Positions 43,101 to 50,556 of a stretch of 64,000 bases of DNA are shown here, piece after piece. Within the stretch, counting starts at the first letter, position 1, and every line of letters begins with the position of its first letter. Location: positions 186,001 through 250,000 of the forward strand of contig VXVC01000007.1 in NCBI GenBank assembly GCA_009836625.1, read 5' to 3'. The stretch comes from Holophagales bacterium. Lineage in GTDB: Bacteria > Acidobacteriota > Thermoanaerobaculia > Multivoradales > Multivoraceae. A program made the translations under genes and the position numbers. The notes below the pieces were generated by a model. The model did no database searches and was not told where the DNA came from. It saw nothing but the letters and a program-made list of their open reading frames with translations.

Positions 43101-44088
43101 CCTGAGCCATGACGATCAGGATGGAGTGCGATGCTCCCAGCAGCGCTCCGCAGGGCAGTACGACGGCGAAGATCCAGCCCCCGGATCCGGGCAGCACGCC
43201 CAGCAGGAGGGCACCGAGCAGCGTGGTCAGGAAGACGATCGGCCGTCGACCCCAACGCTCGGCCCAGGCACCCGCCAGGACCGCGGTCAACGCGCCTCCC
43301 AGCAGGAACAGCGCGCTGGCGGAGCCCTGAGCCACGGAGCTGTATCCCCGCTGACTCAGCAGCAGGGGCAGGAACGCCATCGTTCCGAACACGGCCCACG
43401 AGCGGCTGGCGAACACCAGGCCAAGGAGAGCGATGACGCCGCCGCGTACCGGGCGCCGGCGGCCGGCGGACACGGTGGCGTCACCCGCCTGATTCTGGTT
43501 CGGTTGCGACGCCGCGGGCGCCAGGTGAACCCGTCGCGGCCCCATCGCGAAGACCATGAACACCGGCACGGGCGCCGCGAAGAGCAGGAGCCAGTAGATC
43601 CCGTTCAGCCCCGCCCGATCGAGGGCCAGTCCCGCCAGGACCGGCCCGGTCGTCAGCCCGAGCTGACCGCAGAAGAAGAAGATGGCGGTGAAGGTGGCGG
43701 AGCGGGCCAGGTTCACCGTGCTGGAGTGCATCACCCCCAGCGGATGAAAGGCGCCCGAAGCAACCGCGGCGAGCGCGAACGGAATGAGAAACAGGACGAA
43801 TCTCCCCGTCGCGGCGGCGGCTGCGACAGCCAGGCCCATGCAGGCGAAGTTGAAGGCGACGCTGAACGGACCCAGGAAACGGCTGCCGACCCGGTCGACC
43901 AACCAGCCGAAGGCCGGCTGCGTGGTGCCGGCGAGAACCTGGAACAGTCCCACCGCGAGGCCGATCTGGGCGGCGCTGAGGCCGAGCGGCGCCTGGAGGA
44001 AGGCCAGCAGCACCGGCCCCATGCTGTTGAAGATGTCGATGCCGAGGTGACCGACGGTCACCGCGGCGAAGATTCGCCGGCCGTTCAT
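40162..44088 (-). CDS. MFS transporter fused in frame to an outer-membrane receptor-like beta-barrel
   Basis: One uninterrupted 1308-codon frame. Residues 1-390 are a 12-TM Fsr-like MFS transporter (HLGIDIFNSMGPVLLAFLQ, QPAFGWLVDRVGSRF). Residues 394-423 look like a signal peptide (VTAVLVASVVGLTVLSPSPASA) with an AxA cleavage site. Then a carboxypeptidase-regulatory-like domain (NGQVRDAATDIPLPGAEIRI), a plug-like region, and a ~650-residue barrel ending in the OMP-type C-terminal Phe (AGLRLQF). MFS C-termini are cytoplasmic, so the extra helix would put the barrel in the periplasm, where signal peptidase could release it. It may instead be two genes joined by loss of a stop, or with an internal start; AGGAG lies at the junction. 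Starts 11 bp after the GGT stop. Confidence 0.8.
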   Translation of the reverse strand: MNGRRIFAAVTVGHLGIDIFNSMGPVLLAFLQAPLGLSAAQIGLAVGLFQVLAGTTQPAFGWLVDRVGSRFLGPFSVAFNFACMGLAVAAAAATGRFVLFLIPFALAAVASGAFHPLGVMHSSTVNLARSATFTAIFFFCGQLGLTTGPVLAGLALDRAGLNGIYWLLLFAAPVPVFMVFAMGPRRVHLAPAASQPNQNQAGDATVSAGRRRPVRGGVIALLGLVFASRSWAVFGTMAFLPLLLSQRGYSSVAQGSASALFLLGGALTAVLAGAWAERWGRRPIVFLTTLLGALLLGVLPGSGGWIFAVVLPCGALLGASHSILIVMAQELLPWRRGLASGTALGFLFATGGIATWCIGELADRFELAAVLQAGAVVGLVSAFASLLLPKQEPSRLAAAPAVTAVLVASVVGLTVLSPSPASAGLNGEINGQVRDAATDIPLPGAEIRITGDQLHSTQTVRAGRGGSFRAPGLPPGDYYVEATVDGYATSVVENLILVAGGVLRVDFHMRAGSASALDLVSSPLLDVVTGSDGNVLAGDDLRQLPGAVAALNLDLASGLDALDPDIAVNGWPPGFANYRVDGQESALREPGSTAIDPRWVDQVRVWTMELAATMAGPHIDLITRSGGTEWQVNGGWSTVEPLDNGERLALRLFAAGESPAGGRDRRRIEGDEATVFAGGPLRDKRARAFGGYSRSRTRGTESLFGAGAPMTWDETIEQSVGKLDWWAGSASNLTLKHHAGSGDVDGRRPALEVLPSLDGIESDRSRRQTTSLNVEWGVTDRLWLRVFGGRSDFIEDGDSWQDAGLYFAAPASGRLAGWYEAAPAGRVRRAAERRNWAVEPSFFLFDHTLEIGIQDSRSSLELLRPEHSGRMLRFPGGPLDAWSGGALGAAGLRQEKRALYAQDAWRVGGAFKRHLTLHVGLRAEEEKAGPLDLEFEDRTEPRLAFVWDVAGRGRWKAYGGAAWWHVDVFRPRAGRSDLDAVAALEASGGYSGAPLDFARAAVDPDLRPARVREIQLGTGYQFLPDVVISARVSRRQLRDGVRLMPRLAAGEIVPTLLTPGRGGGGELPQLKQDWWGAELNANVGFSPSWRIHFSYVLSRLTGNHEAGGLGLEAGTLPGAHPVLAALDLCSSPVPCDVFDVTSDSRRLSLDREHQLSGWLVLSPGERWLMALVYRFRTGAAYVPRALTVRVDEASRILSTGLTPLPSGPGGLVKSADLKRADLSLTYRVPLRSDDRRLSLFAEALNVFDQDAANQLWPLAYVDPVFVGPGRTDLLAAAAAQGARPDSRESLPATFQTSRRVRAGLRLQF

Positions 44089-44098
44089 CCGCGGCCCG

Positions 44099-45883
44099 CT
44101 ACCCGCCCGCGGGCGCGTCTCCTCTCGGCGCGCTGACGCCGCCGCCCCGGCGTGGATCCGCCACGCCGAGCAGGCTCGACCCCTCTACCAGAATCGCGGA
44201 CACGTCCCCGCTCAGGCCGCGCTCGACCAGCTCGTGACCCCTCGCCGCCAGATCCTCGAGCGTCGCGCCGCCGAGACCGCCTTCTTCGTAGAACACCTGG
44301 TCAGGCCACGCCTGGTGATGCACCCGCGGGCTCTCGACCGCCTGCCGCAGGCCCATCCCGTGGTCAATGACGTTCGAGATCACGTGGTAGACGGTGGTGA
44401 TGATCGTCGGGCCGCCGGGCGTGCCGACGACCATCATCAGTTCGCCCTCGGGGCTGAGCACGATGCTCGGGGTCATGGACGACAACATCCGCTTGCCCGG
44501 GACGATGGCGTTGTTCTCGCCCTCGACCAGCCCGAACTGATTCGGCTGGCCTGGCGAGGCGGCGAAGTCGTCCATCTCGTTGTTGAGCAGGAAACCGGCG
44601 CCGGTGACGGTGACGGCGTTGCCGAAGCCGCTGTTGATCGTCGTCGTGACCGATGCCGCGTTGCCCCAACGGTCAACCACGGAATAGTGGGTCGTCTCCG
44701 TGCTCTCCGCAGGCGGCGCGACCTCGATCGGCGGCAGCGGCCGCGCCCTCTCGGGATCGATCCGGGCACGCAGCCCGTCGGCGTAGTCCTGCGACTCGAA
44801 CTGCCCGCGCGGCACGTCGACGAAGTCCGGGTCGCCGAGCAGAGTGTTCCGGTCCCGAAATGCGAGCCGCATGGCTTCGGCCTCCAGGTGGATCAGATCG
44901 GGACTGCCGAACGGAGGCAGGGAATCCCAGCCCTCGAGGATGTTGAGGATCAGGCCCAGGGTCAGGCCGCCGGAAGAAACCGGCGGCATCGAATGGATCG
45001 TGTGTCCGCGGTAGGCGACCTCGACCGGCTCGCGCCACACCGGCGCGTAGTCCTCGAGGTCCTGGTGCGAGATGAGTCCCCCGCCCCGCTCCATCTCGGC
45101 CACGATCAGGTCGGCCACGCGGCCGCGATAGAAGCCGTCCGGACCCTGCTCCGCGATCGCCTGCAGCGTGGCCGCAAGGTCCCGCTGTTCCAGTATCGCG
45201 CCCGGCGACGGCGCCTCGCCATCGACCAGGAACTGCATCGCGCTGGCCGGGAACCGGCTGAGGCGCGGCGCGGCCGACTTCAGACTCCGCGCTCGCGGCT
45301 CATCGATCTCGTGGCCGTGCGCCAGCTCGATCGCCGGCGTCACCAGGTCGCTCCAGGGCAGGGAGCCGTACGTCCGGTGCATCTCCCAGAGACCGGCCAC
45401 CGAACCCGGCACGCCGGCCGCGAGGTGGCCGATCACCGCGCTCTCCGCGACCTTGCCTTCATCATCCACGAACATGTCGCGCGTCGCCGCGCCCGGCGCC
45501 TTCTCGCGGTAGTCCAGCGCACGGACTTCGCCGTCGTTCGACCGGTAGACCAGGAACCCGCCGCCGCCGATGTTGCCGGCAGCGGGCAGGACCGCGGAGA
45601 GCGCGAAGCCGACGGCCACCGCGGCGTCGATCGCGTTTCCGCCCTGCTCCAGGACCGCCGCGCCGACGTCGGACGCGAGGCCATGGCCGCTGACGACCAT
45701 GCCCTGCGTGCCTTGAGCCGCCGGCGCCGTACCGCCGAGACCCCAGGACGACCGTCCTGAGGCAGCATCTCGTGCCACCTCGGGCCCCGCGCAGGAGACT
45801 CCGAGCAGGAACGCGGCGAGCAGAGCGCCGGCCACCGGGCGGCGAGCGAGCGGACGCGAGGCAGTGGTCGCGAGCCGGCTCAT
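44099..45883 (-). CDS. ggt: Gamma-glutamyltransferase, lipoprotein
   Basis: About 594 residues. The N-terminus is a lipoprotein signal (LLAAFLLGVSC), so it is probably anchored in a periplasm-facing membrane. MVVSGHGLASDVGAAVL and GNIGGGGFLVYRSNDG are GGT motifs. The autoprocessing site is ESTETTHYSVVDRWGNA, where the Thr becomes the N-terminal nucleophile of the small subunit; GTPGGPTIITTVYHVISN follows. Cleaves gamma-glutamyl bonds of glutathione. An in-frame GTG lies 12 bp upstream of the chosen ATG. Divergent from the GCS2-type ligase gene and upstream of the MFS-barrel gene. Confidence 0.92.
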   Translation of the reverse strand: MSRLATTASRPLARRPVAGALLAAFLLGVSCAGPEVARDAASGRSSWGLGGTAPAAQGTQGMVVSGHGLASDVGAAVLEQGGNAIDAAVAVGFALSAVLPAAGNIGGGGFLVYRSNDGEVRALDYREKAPGAATRDMFVDDEGKVAESAVIGHLAAGVPGSVAGLWEMHRTYGSLPWSDLVTPAIELAHGHEIDEPRARSLKSAAPRLSRFPASAMQFLVDGEAPSPGAILEQRDLAATLQAIAEQGPDGFYRGRVADLIVAEMERGGGLISHQDLEDYAPVWREPVEVAYRGHTIHSMPPVSSGGLTLGLILNILEGWDSLPPFGSPDLIHLEAEAMRLAFRDRNTLLGDPDFVDVPRGQFESQDYADGLRARIDPERARPLPPIEVAPPAESTETTHYSVVDRWGNAASVTTTINSGFGNAVTVTGAGFLLNNEMDDFAASPGQPNQFGLVEGENNAIVPGKRMLSSMTPSIVLSPEGELMMVVGTPGGPTIITTVYHVISNVIDHGMGLRQAVESPRVHHQAWPDQVFYEEGGLGGATLEDLAARGHELVERGLSGDVSAILVEGSSLLGVADPRRGGGVSAPRGDAPAGG

Positions 45884-45966
45884 CGCGGAAGGCACGGTAT
45901 CAAAGCAGCCGGATACGCTTGTCCCATCCCTGCCCGGAGACGGCCTCCCTACACCGGAGAAGAACC

Positions 45967-47076
45967 ATGCAGACCAAGCTCCCCGAGCTGACGATCGGCA
46001 TCGAGGAGGAGTACCAGATCATCGACCCCGAGACCCGGGAGTTGAAGCCCTTCATTCAGGAGTTCCTGGAACAGGGCCAGATCGTGCTCCAGGAGCAGAT
46101 CAAGGCGGAGCAGTTGCAGTGCCAGGTCGAAGTGGGCAGCGAGGTCTGCCGCTCGATCGACGAGGCACGCCAGGAGCTCATCCGGCTGCGGCGCTCGATC
46201 GGGCACCTGGCGTCGCGGAATGGCCTTCGCATCGCGGCCGCCAGCACCCATCCCTTCTCCTCCTGGCAGGAACAGGACGTCACGGAGGCGCAGCGCTACA
46301 TCACGATGCAGGAGACGTTCGGCGATGTCGCGCGGCGACTGCTGATCTTCGGCATGCACGTCCACGTCGGCATTCCCGACCGCAACCTGCGAATGGACAT
46401 CATGGACCAGTCGCTCTACTTCCTGCCCCACCTGCTCGCACTGTCGACCAGCTCGCCCTTCTGGCAGGGCCGCAACACGGGGCTCAAGTCCTACCGCTCG
46501 GTCGTCTTCGAGAGCCTGCCCCGGTCGGGGCTGCCACCGTCCCTGCGGTCGTACGCGGAGTACGAGCGCCTGGTGAACGTCCTGGTCGAAACGAAGTGCA
46601 TCGTGGAGCCGACACAGATCTGGTGGGACGTCAGGCCACACCCCAAGTTCCCGACCATCGAGTTCCGCGTCTGCGACGTCTGCACGAAGATCGATGAAGC
46701 GCTGTGCCTTACGGCGCTCCTGATGGCGATCGTCGGCAAGCTGATCCGCCTGCGGCACAACAACCAGGGCTGGCGGCGTTACCCGCGGCACCTCATCTAC
46801 GAGAACAAGTGGCGCGCGATCCGCTACGGCATCGACGGCAAGCTGATCGACTTCGGCAAGGGCGAGGAAGTGCCGCTGCGCTTCCTGACGCTGGAGCTCC
46901 TCGATTTCGTCGATGACGTGCTGGACGACCTGAAGATCCGCAAGGAAGTCGAGTACGTCCACCACATCCTCGCCGAAGGCACCAGCGCCGACCGCCAGAT
47001 CGCCCGCGCAGAAGAGGGCAACCTCCACGCGGTCGTCGACGGCCTCATCGAGGAGACCCGCGAGGGCTGCGACTGA
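45967..47076 (+). CDS. Carboxylate-amine ligase, GCS2/YbdK family
   Basis: A 369-residue ATP-dependent ligase. LTIGIEEEYQIIDPETREL is the GCS2 N-terminal glutamate-binding signature; RLLIFGMHVHVGIPDRN and FPTIEFRVCDVCTKIDEA are further motifs, the latter carrying metal and substrate residues. YbdK-type proteins join glutamate and cysteine weakly in vitro, and other members make ergothioneine or related thiols. The divergent gamma-glutamyltransferase 83 bp away fits a gamma-glutamyl metabolism link, by inference only. Confidence 0.88.
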   Translation: MQTKLPELTIGIEEEYQIIDPETRELKPFIQEFLEQGQIVLQEQIKAEQLQCQVEVGSEVCRSIDEARQELIRLRRSIGHLASRNGLRIAAASTHPFSSWQEQDVTEAQRYITMQETFGDVARRLLIFGMHVHVGIPDRNLRMDIMDQSLYFLPHLLALSTSSPFWQGRNTGLKSYRSVVFESLPRSGLPPSLRSYAEYERLVNVLVETKCIVEPTQIWWDVRPHPKFPTIEFRVCDVCTKIDEALCLTALLMAIVGKLIRLRHNNQGWRRYPRHLIYENKWRAIRYGIDGKLIDFGKGEEVPLRFLTLELLDFVDDVLDDLKIRKEVEYVHHILAEGTSADRQIARAEEGNLHAVVDGLIEETREGCD

Positions 47077-47082
47077 TCGTTG

Positions 47083-48195
47083 CTAACCCGTCTGCGGCCG
47101 GGTCCTGAACAGCGGGATGGCCGGGAGGAGAGCGAGAAGAAACAGGACGGGAGCAAGGAACCTGGGCCAGATCCAGATCCTGTTGCCGCCGGCGGAGCTT
47201 TCGTAGCTGGCGACGGGAGCAGCGCCCTCCTCTTGGAGGCGCTGGACTCTCTCCATCGGGAAGGCGTGCCGCAGGCTGCCGTCGGGATTCCGAACTTCCT
47301 CCAGTACGGACGGGTAGTAGCGGTCGAGGATCGCCTGCTCGGCGGCGGCTGTGGCCCAGTCATCGGCGTCGAAGGCTTCGTTGCGGACCTGAACGTGCCA
47401 GGTGGCCTCGTTCAGGAAGTGATCCTGGATCTGCCAGGGCTGGAAGGGCGGCACCGGCGGCTGCTTCGCGGGCCAGCGGGTACGGCGGTCTTCGTTCAGG
47501 TGCTTGAGCCAGCTGGCGGTGTAGTAGCTGCGGAAGCTGCCGAGTTCCGGGTCCACGATGAGACGCCCGAGGTTTGTGCGGTCGACGAGGAGGAACGAAG
47601 CGGCGACGAACCAGAGCCACAGGACCGCGATCATCTTGCGTTCGCCGAGGCCGGGCGCCCGGAAGTCGAATCCGAAGAGGCCCGCGCTGAAGACGACCCC
47701 GCAACCTGCGGCCGAGGCGTTCAGCACGCAGTCGTAGAAGTCGCCGACGCGGGTCCAGAACAGCCACTGGACGAACTCGTCGGCGACTCCGACCAGGGAA
47801 GCCAGGATCGCCGCGAAGAACGCCGCTGCGATCGCCGACCGGCCGCCCCGGAGGAAGGCCCGGTACAGGAGTAGCGCGACGACGCCGTAGAGCACCAGGT
47901 GCATCCGCTCCAGGGCGGACTCCTCGGGACGGCCGCGGGCCAGGGCGGTCGCCTGCACCATGGCCCAGAGCGCGCCGGCGCCGAGCGCGACGTAGTTGCT
48001 CCACCGGAGCCGCCGCGACGCGCGGACGATCCAGACCACGAATGCCGCCGCCGCGCCCCAGAACAGGATCGTCGGCACGATCACCAGCAGCGAACGGTCG
48101 ACGTCCTCCTGTATCCACCGGGTCAGGCGACCCAGGAAGGGCGCCGAACCGACGATCCAGAGAGCGATCAGGGAAGGTGCCGCGAACCGGCGCAT
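47083..48195 (-). CDS. VanZ-domain membrane protein
   Basis: About 370 residues. Multiple TM segments, with a VanZ-like signature LERMHLVLYGVVALLLYRAF and DEFVQWLFWTRVGDFYDCVLNASAAG. A long periplasmic region and a final TM helix (FLAPVLFLLALLPAIPLFR) follow. VanZ proteins were first linked to low-level teicoplanin resistance; most homologues have unknown roles. ATG 48195 gives a standard TM N-terminus. Convergent with the GCS2 gene across 6 bp. Confidence 0.7.
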   Translation of the reverse strand: MRRFAAPSLIALWIVGSAPFLGRLTRWIQEDVDRSLLVIVPTILFWGAAAAFVVWIVRASRRLRWSNYVALGAGALWAMVQATALARGRPEESALERMHLVLYGVVALLLYRAFLRGGRSAIAAAFFAAILASLVGVADEFVQWLFWTRVGDFYDCVLNASAAGCGVVFSAGLFGFDFRAPGLGERKMIAVLWLWFVAASFLLVDRTNLGRLIVDPELGSFRSYYTASWLKHLNEDRRTRWPAKQPPVPPFQPWQIQDHFLNEATWHVQVRNEAFDADDWATAAAEQAILDRYYPSVLEEVRNPDGSLRHAFPMERVQRLQEEGAAPVASYESSAGGNRIWIWPRFLAPVLFLLALLPAIPLFRTRPQTG

Positions 48196-48278
48196 GGGCA
48201 CAAGGACGCTAGCAGCCTGGTGCCGACAGGGGTGTAGGCTCACGACAGGAGGCAGCAGGAGGTATCGGGAGGGAGCAC

Positions 48279-49352
48279 ATGGCAGAGCCAGCGCGTATCG
48301 ACGTCCACGGCACGGAAGGAGCCCCGCATCGTCGTCCCGTCTCGGCGAACAGCGGCGGCGACCTGAGAGAGGCGCTCGACGATTTCCTCGAACTGAAGGA
48401 GATGGTCGCGGCCCAGGAGGGTGATCGCGCCCTGCACGATCAGCCGCAGATGGTGAGTCGCTTCTACGATGTCGTCACCAAGTTCTATGAGTACGGCTGG
48501 GGCCAGTCGTTCCACTTCTCCCCACGACGGTCCGGCGAGAGCCTCCGGGACGCCGTCCGCCGTCACGAGATCAGCATCGGCGAACTCCTGGCCCTCGGCC
48601 CGCGATCGAAGGTCGCCGACATCGGATGCGGTGTCGCCGGGCCGCTGGTCACGATCGCGAAGGCCACGGGCGCGAGCATCACTGGGATCAACCTCAACGC
48701 CTACCAGATCGCGCGAGGTCAGCGATCGCTGCGCCGCGCCGGCCTCCACGAAACGTGCGGTTTCCTGCTCGCCAGCTACATGGATGTGCCGCTCGACGAC
48801 GGCTGTTTCGATGCCGCGTACTCGTTCGAATCGACCTGCCACGCGCCCGACAAGACCCTCTGCTTCAAGGAGCTCTACCGCCTGCTCAGGCCGGGAGGTG
48901 AACTCGCTCTGATCGACTGGTGCCTGACCGAGGACTTCGACGAGCACGACCCGGTCCATCGCGACATCCGCGACCGACTCGAGTTCGGAAACGCGACGCC
49001 CAACCTGCTCACGACCTCCAGCCAACTCGACCTCGTTCGGACCGTCGGATTCGAGATTCTCTCGAGCCGTGACCAGGCGCTTGAGTGCGACCCGGACGCT
49101 CCCTGGTACCGGTCACTCCAGGGCCGCGACCTTTCGCTCGCGTCGCTCGGGCGGATTCCCGCCGGCCGGTGGTTCACGGCCAGGGCGACCAGCCTGCTGG
49201 AGCTGCTCCGCATCGCGCCCGCCGGCACCGGCGAGGCCGCCCGCATCCTCAACGTCGCGGCCGACTCCCTCGTCGAGGCCGGCGTGGCGCGAATCTTCAC
49301 GCCGTCCTTCCTGATCCACGCACGCAAACCGGGCGGCTCGGTTCCTTCATAG
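48279..49352 (+). CDS. Sterol C-24 methyltransferase-like (Erg6/SMT family) SAM methyltransferase
   Basis: A 357-residue soluble methyltransferase with the sterol-methyltransferase signatures. Region I reads KFYEYGWGQSFHFS (residues 68-81), the SAM motif ADIGCGVAGPLVTIA (113-127), then TGINLNAYQIARGQ and YSFESTCHAPDK, the SMT counterparts of eukaryotic EATCHAP. SMTs transfer methyl from SAM to C-24 of sterol side chains. GGGAGGG precedes the ATG by 6 nt. The Rieske gene starts 17 bp after its stop. No oxidosqualene cyclase is present, so the sterol would be made elsewhere or imported. Another C-methylated isoprenoid substrate is possible. Confidence 0.82.
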   Translation: MAEPARIDVHGTEGAPHRRPVSANSGGDLREALDDFLELKEMVAAQEGDRALHDQPQMVSRFYDVVTKFYEYGWGQSFHFSPRRSGESLRDAVRRHEISIGELLALGPRSKVADIGCGVAGPLVTIAKATGASITGINLNAYQIARGQRSLRRAGLHETCGFLLASYMDVPLDDGCFDAAYSFESTCHAPDKTLCFKELYRLLRPGGELALIDWCLTEDFDEHDPVHRDIRDRLEFGNATPNLLTTSSQLDLVRTVGFEILSSRDQALECDPDAPWYRSLQGRDLSLASLGRIPAGRWFTARATSLLELLRIAPAGTGEAARILNVAADSLVEAGVARIFTPSFLIHARKPGGSVPS

Positions 49353-49368
49353 CGGCTGGAGGTCCATC

Positions 49369-50523
49369 ATGGGCTCCAGGACTCGCCGTTCAAGGCACCG
49401 GGAACCGCCGACATCCGACGACCTGCGCCTCGCCAGCTATCCCCATCCCTATCCGGACGGCTGGTACCGGCTGATGACCTCGAGGTCGCTACGGCGCGGG
49501 CAGATCCGCTACGTGGAGTGCCTCGGCCGCGCCGTGGTCGTGTGGCGGAGCAAAGACGGCGACGACGTGCACGCCATGCAGGCGTTCTGCCCCCACCTGG
49601 GCGCCAATCTCCGGCATGGCCGCGTCCGCGCGGACCGCATCGAGTGCCCGTTCCACAACTGGCAGTTCACCGGCGACGGCCGGGCGGCCTGCGTGCCCTA
49701 CAGCGACAGCGTGCCGTCCCGCGTCGCGGCCGAGAGCTTCCCCGTCGAGGACGTGAACGGACAGGTCTTCCTCTATCAGCGGGCCGCTGGACCAAACCAG
49801 CGAGCCGGCGACGACGTCCCCTACCCGGTTCCCCGCATCCCTGAGGTCGACGACGGCAACTTCGTCTACCGCGGGCACCACGACGCCGGCCGCATTCGCA
49901 TGCACATCGTCGAGTTCCTCGAGAACACGGCCGACTTCGCCCACTTCAAGTACATCCACAGCCAGATGACGGTTCCGTGGACGCAGATTCCCGTTCCCGG
50001 CGTCCAGCTCGAGCACACGCCAGGCTGGGAACTGGACGACGAGCGGCCCTGGAGGTTGTACTTCCTGGACGAGACCGTGCTCAAGCTTCGCGGCCGCCGT
50101 CTCGAACGAACCCGGGCAAGCGCCCGGGTCACGTGCACCGGCCCGGCCAGCATCATCAACTTCAGGATCACGATCCCCGGCGCCGGCAACGTCGAGATCG
50201 TGCAGACCCACCTTCCGGTCGCGCCGCTCGAGCAGCAGGTCGACTTCCACTGGTTCGCCGACCGCCGGATGCCGCGCCTGCTCGTGTGGTACGTCGTCGG
50301 CAATTGGATCTCCCAGTGGCGGCACGACATCCAGATCTGGGAGAACAAGACCTACACGACCCACCCGACCCTCTGCCGCGACGACGGGCCCGTCGTCCGG
50401 CTGCGGCGCTGGTACCGGCAATTCTTCCCGGAGTGGCAGACGCCAGCCGTGCCGCCCGAGGCGCCGCCGAGCTCCCCGCGCGAGCGGGCCGAACGCCCGC
50501 TGGTCGGCGTCGCCTCGAACTGA
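49369..50523 (+). CDS. Rieske-type oxygenase, Neverland/DAF-36/KshA-like
   Basis: A 384-residue Rieske non-haem iron oxygenase. The [2Fe-2S] ligands are Cys74-x-His76 (CPHLGANLRHG) and Cys93-x2-His96 (CPFHNWQF). The mononuclear iron site reads VEFLENTADFAHFKYIHSQM, with the ENxxDxxHFxxxH spacing of sterol-acting members such as cholesterol 7-desaturase and 3-ketosteroid 9-alpha-hydroxylase. It follows the SMT-like gene by 17 bp with its own GGAGG. A ferredoxin/reductase partner is needed and is not in the window. I infer oxidation or desaturation of the same sterol the SMT acts on. Confidence 0.82.
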   Translation: MGSRTRRSRHREPPTSDDLRLASYPHPYPDGWYRLMTSRSLRRGQIRYVECLGRAVVVWRSKDGDDVHAMQAFCPHLGANLRHGRVRADRIECPFHNWQFTGDGRAACVPYSDSVPSRVAAESFPVEDVNGQVFLYQRAAGPNQRAGDDVPYPVPRIPEVDDGNFVYRGHHDAGRIRMHIVEFLENTADFAHFKYIHSQMTVPWTQIPVPGVQLEHTPGWELDDERPWRLYFLDETVLKLRGRRLERTRASARVTCTGPASIINFRITIPGAGNVEIVQTHLPVAPLEQQVDFHWFADRRMPRLLVWYVVGNWISQWRHDIQIWENKTYTTHPTLCRDDGPVVRLRRWYRQFFPEWQTPAVPPEAPPSSPRERAERPLVGVASN

Positions 50524-50556
50524 CCGGACCCGCCACCCGCTGGTAGCCTCCCAACG

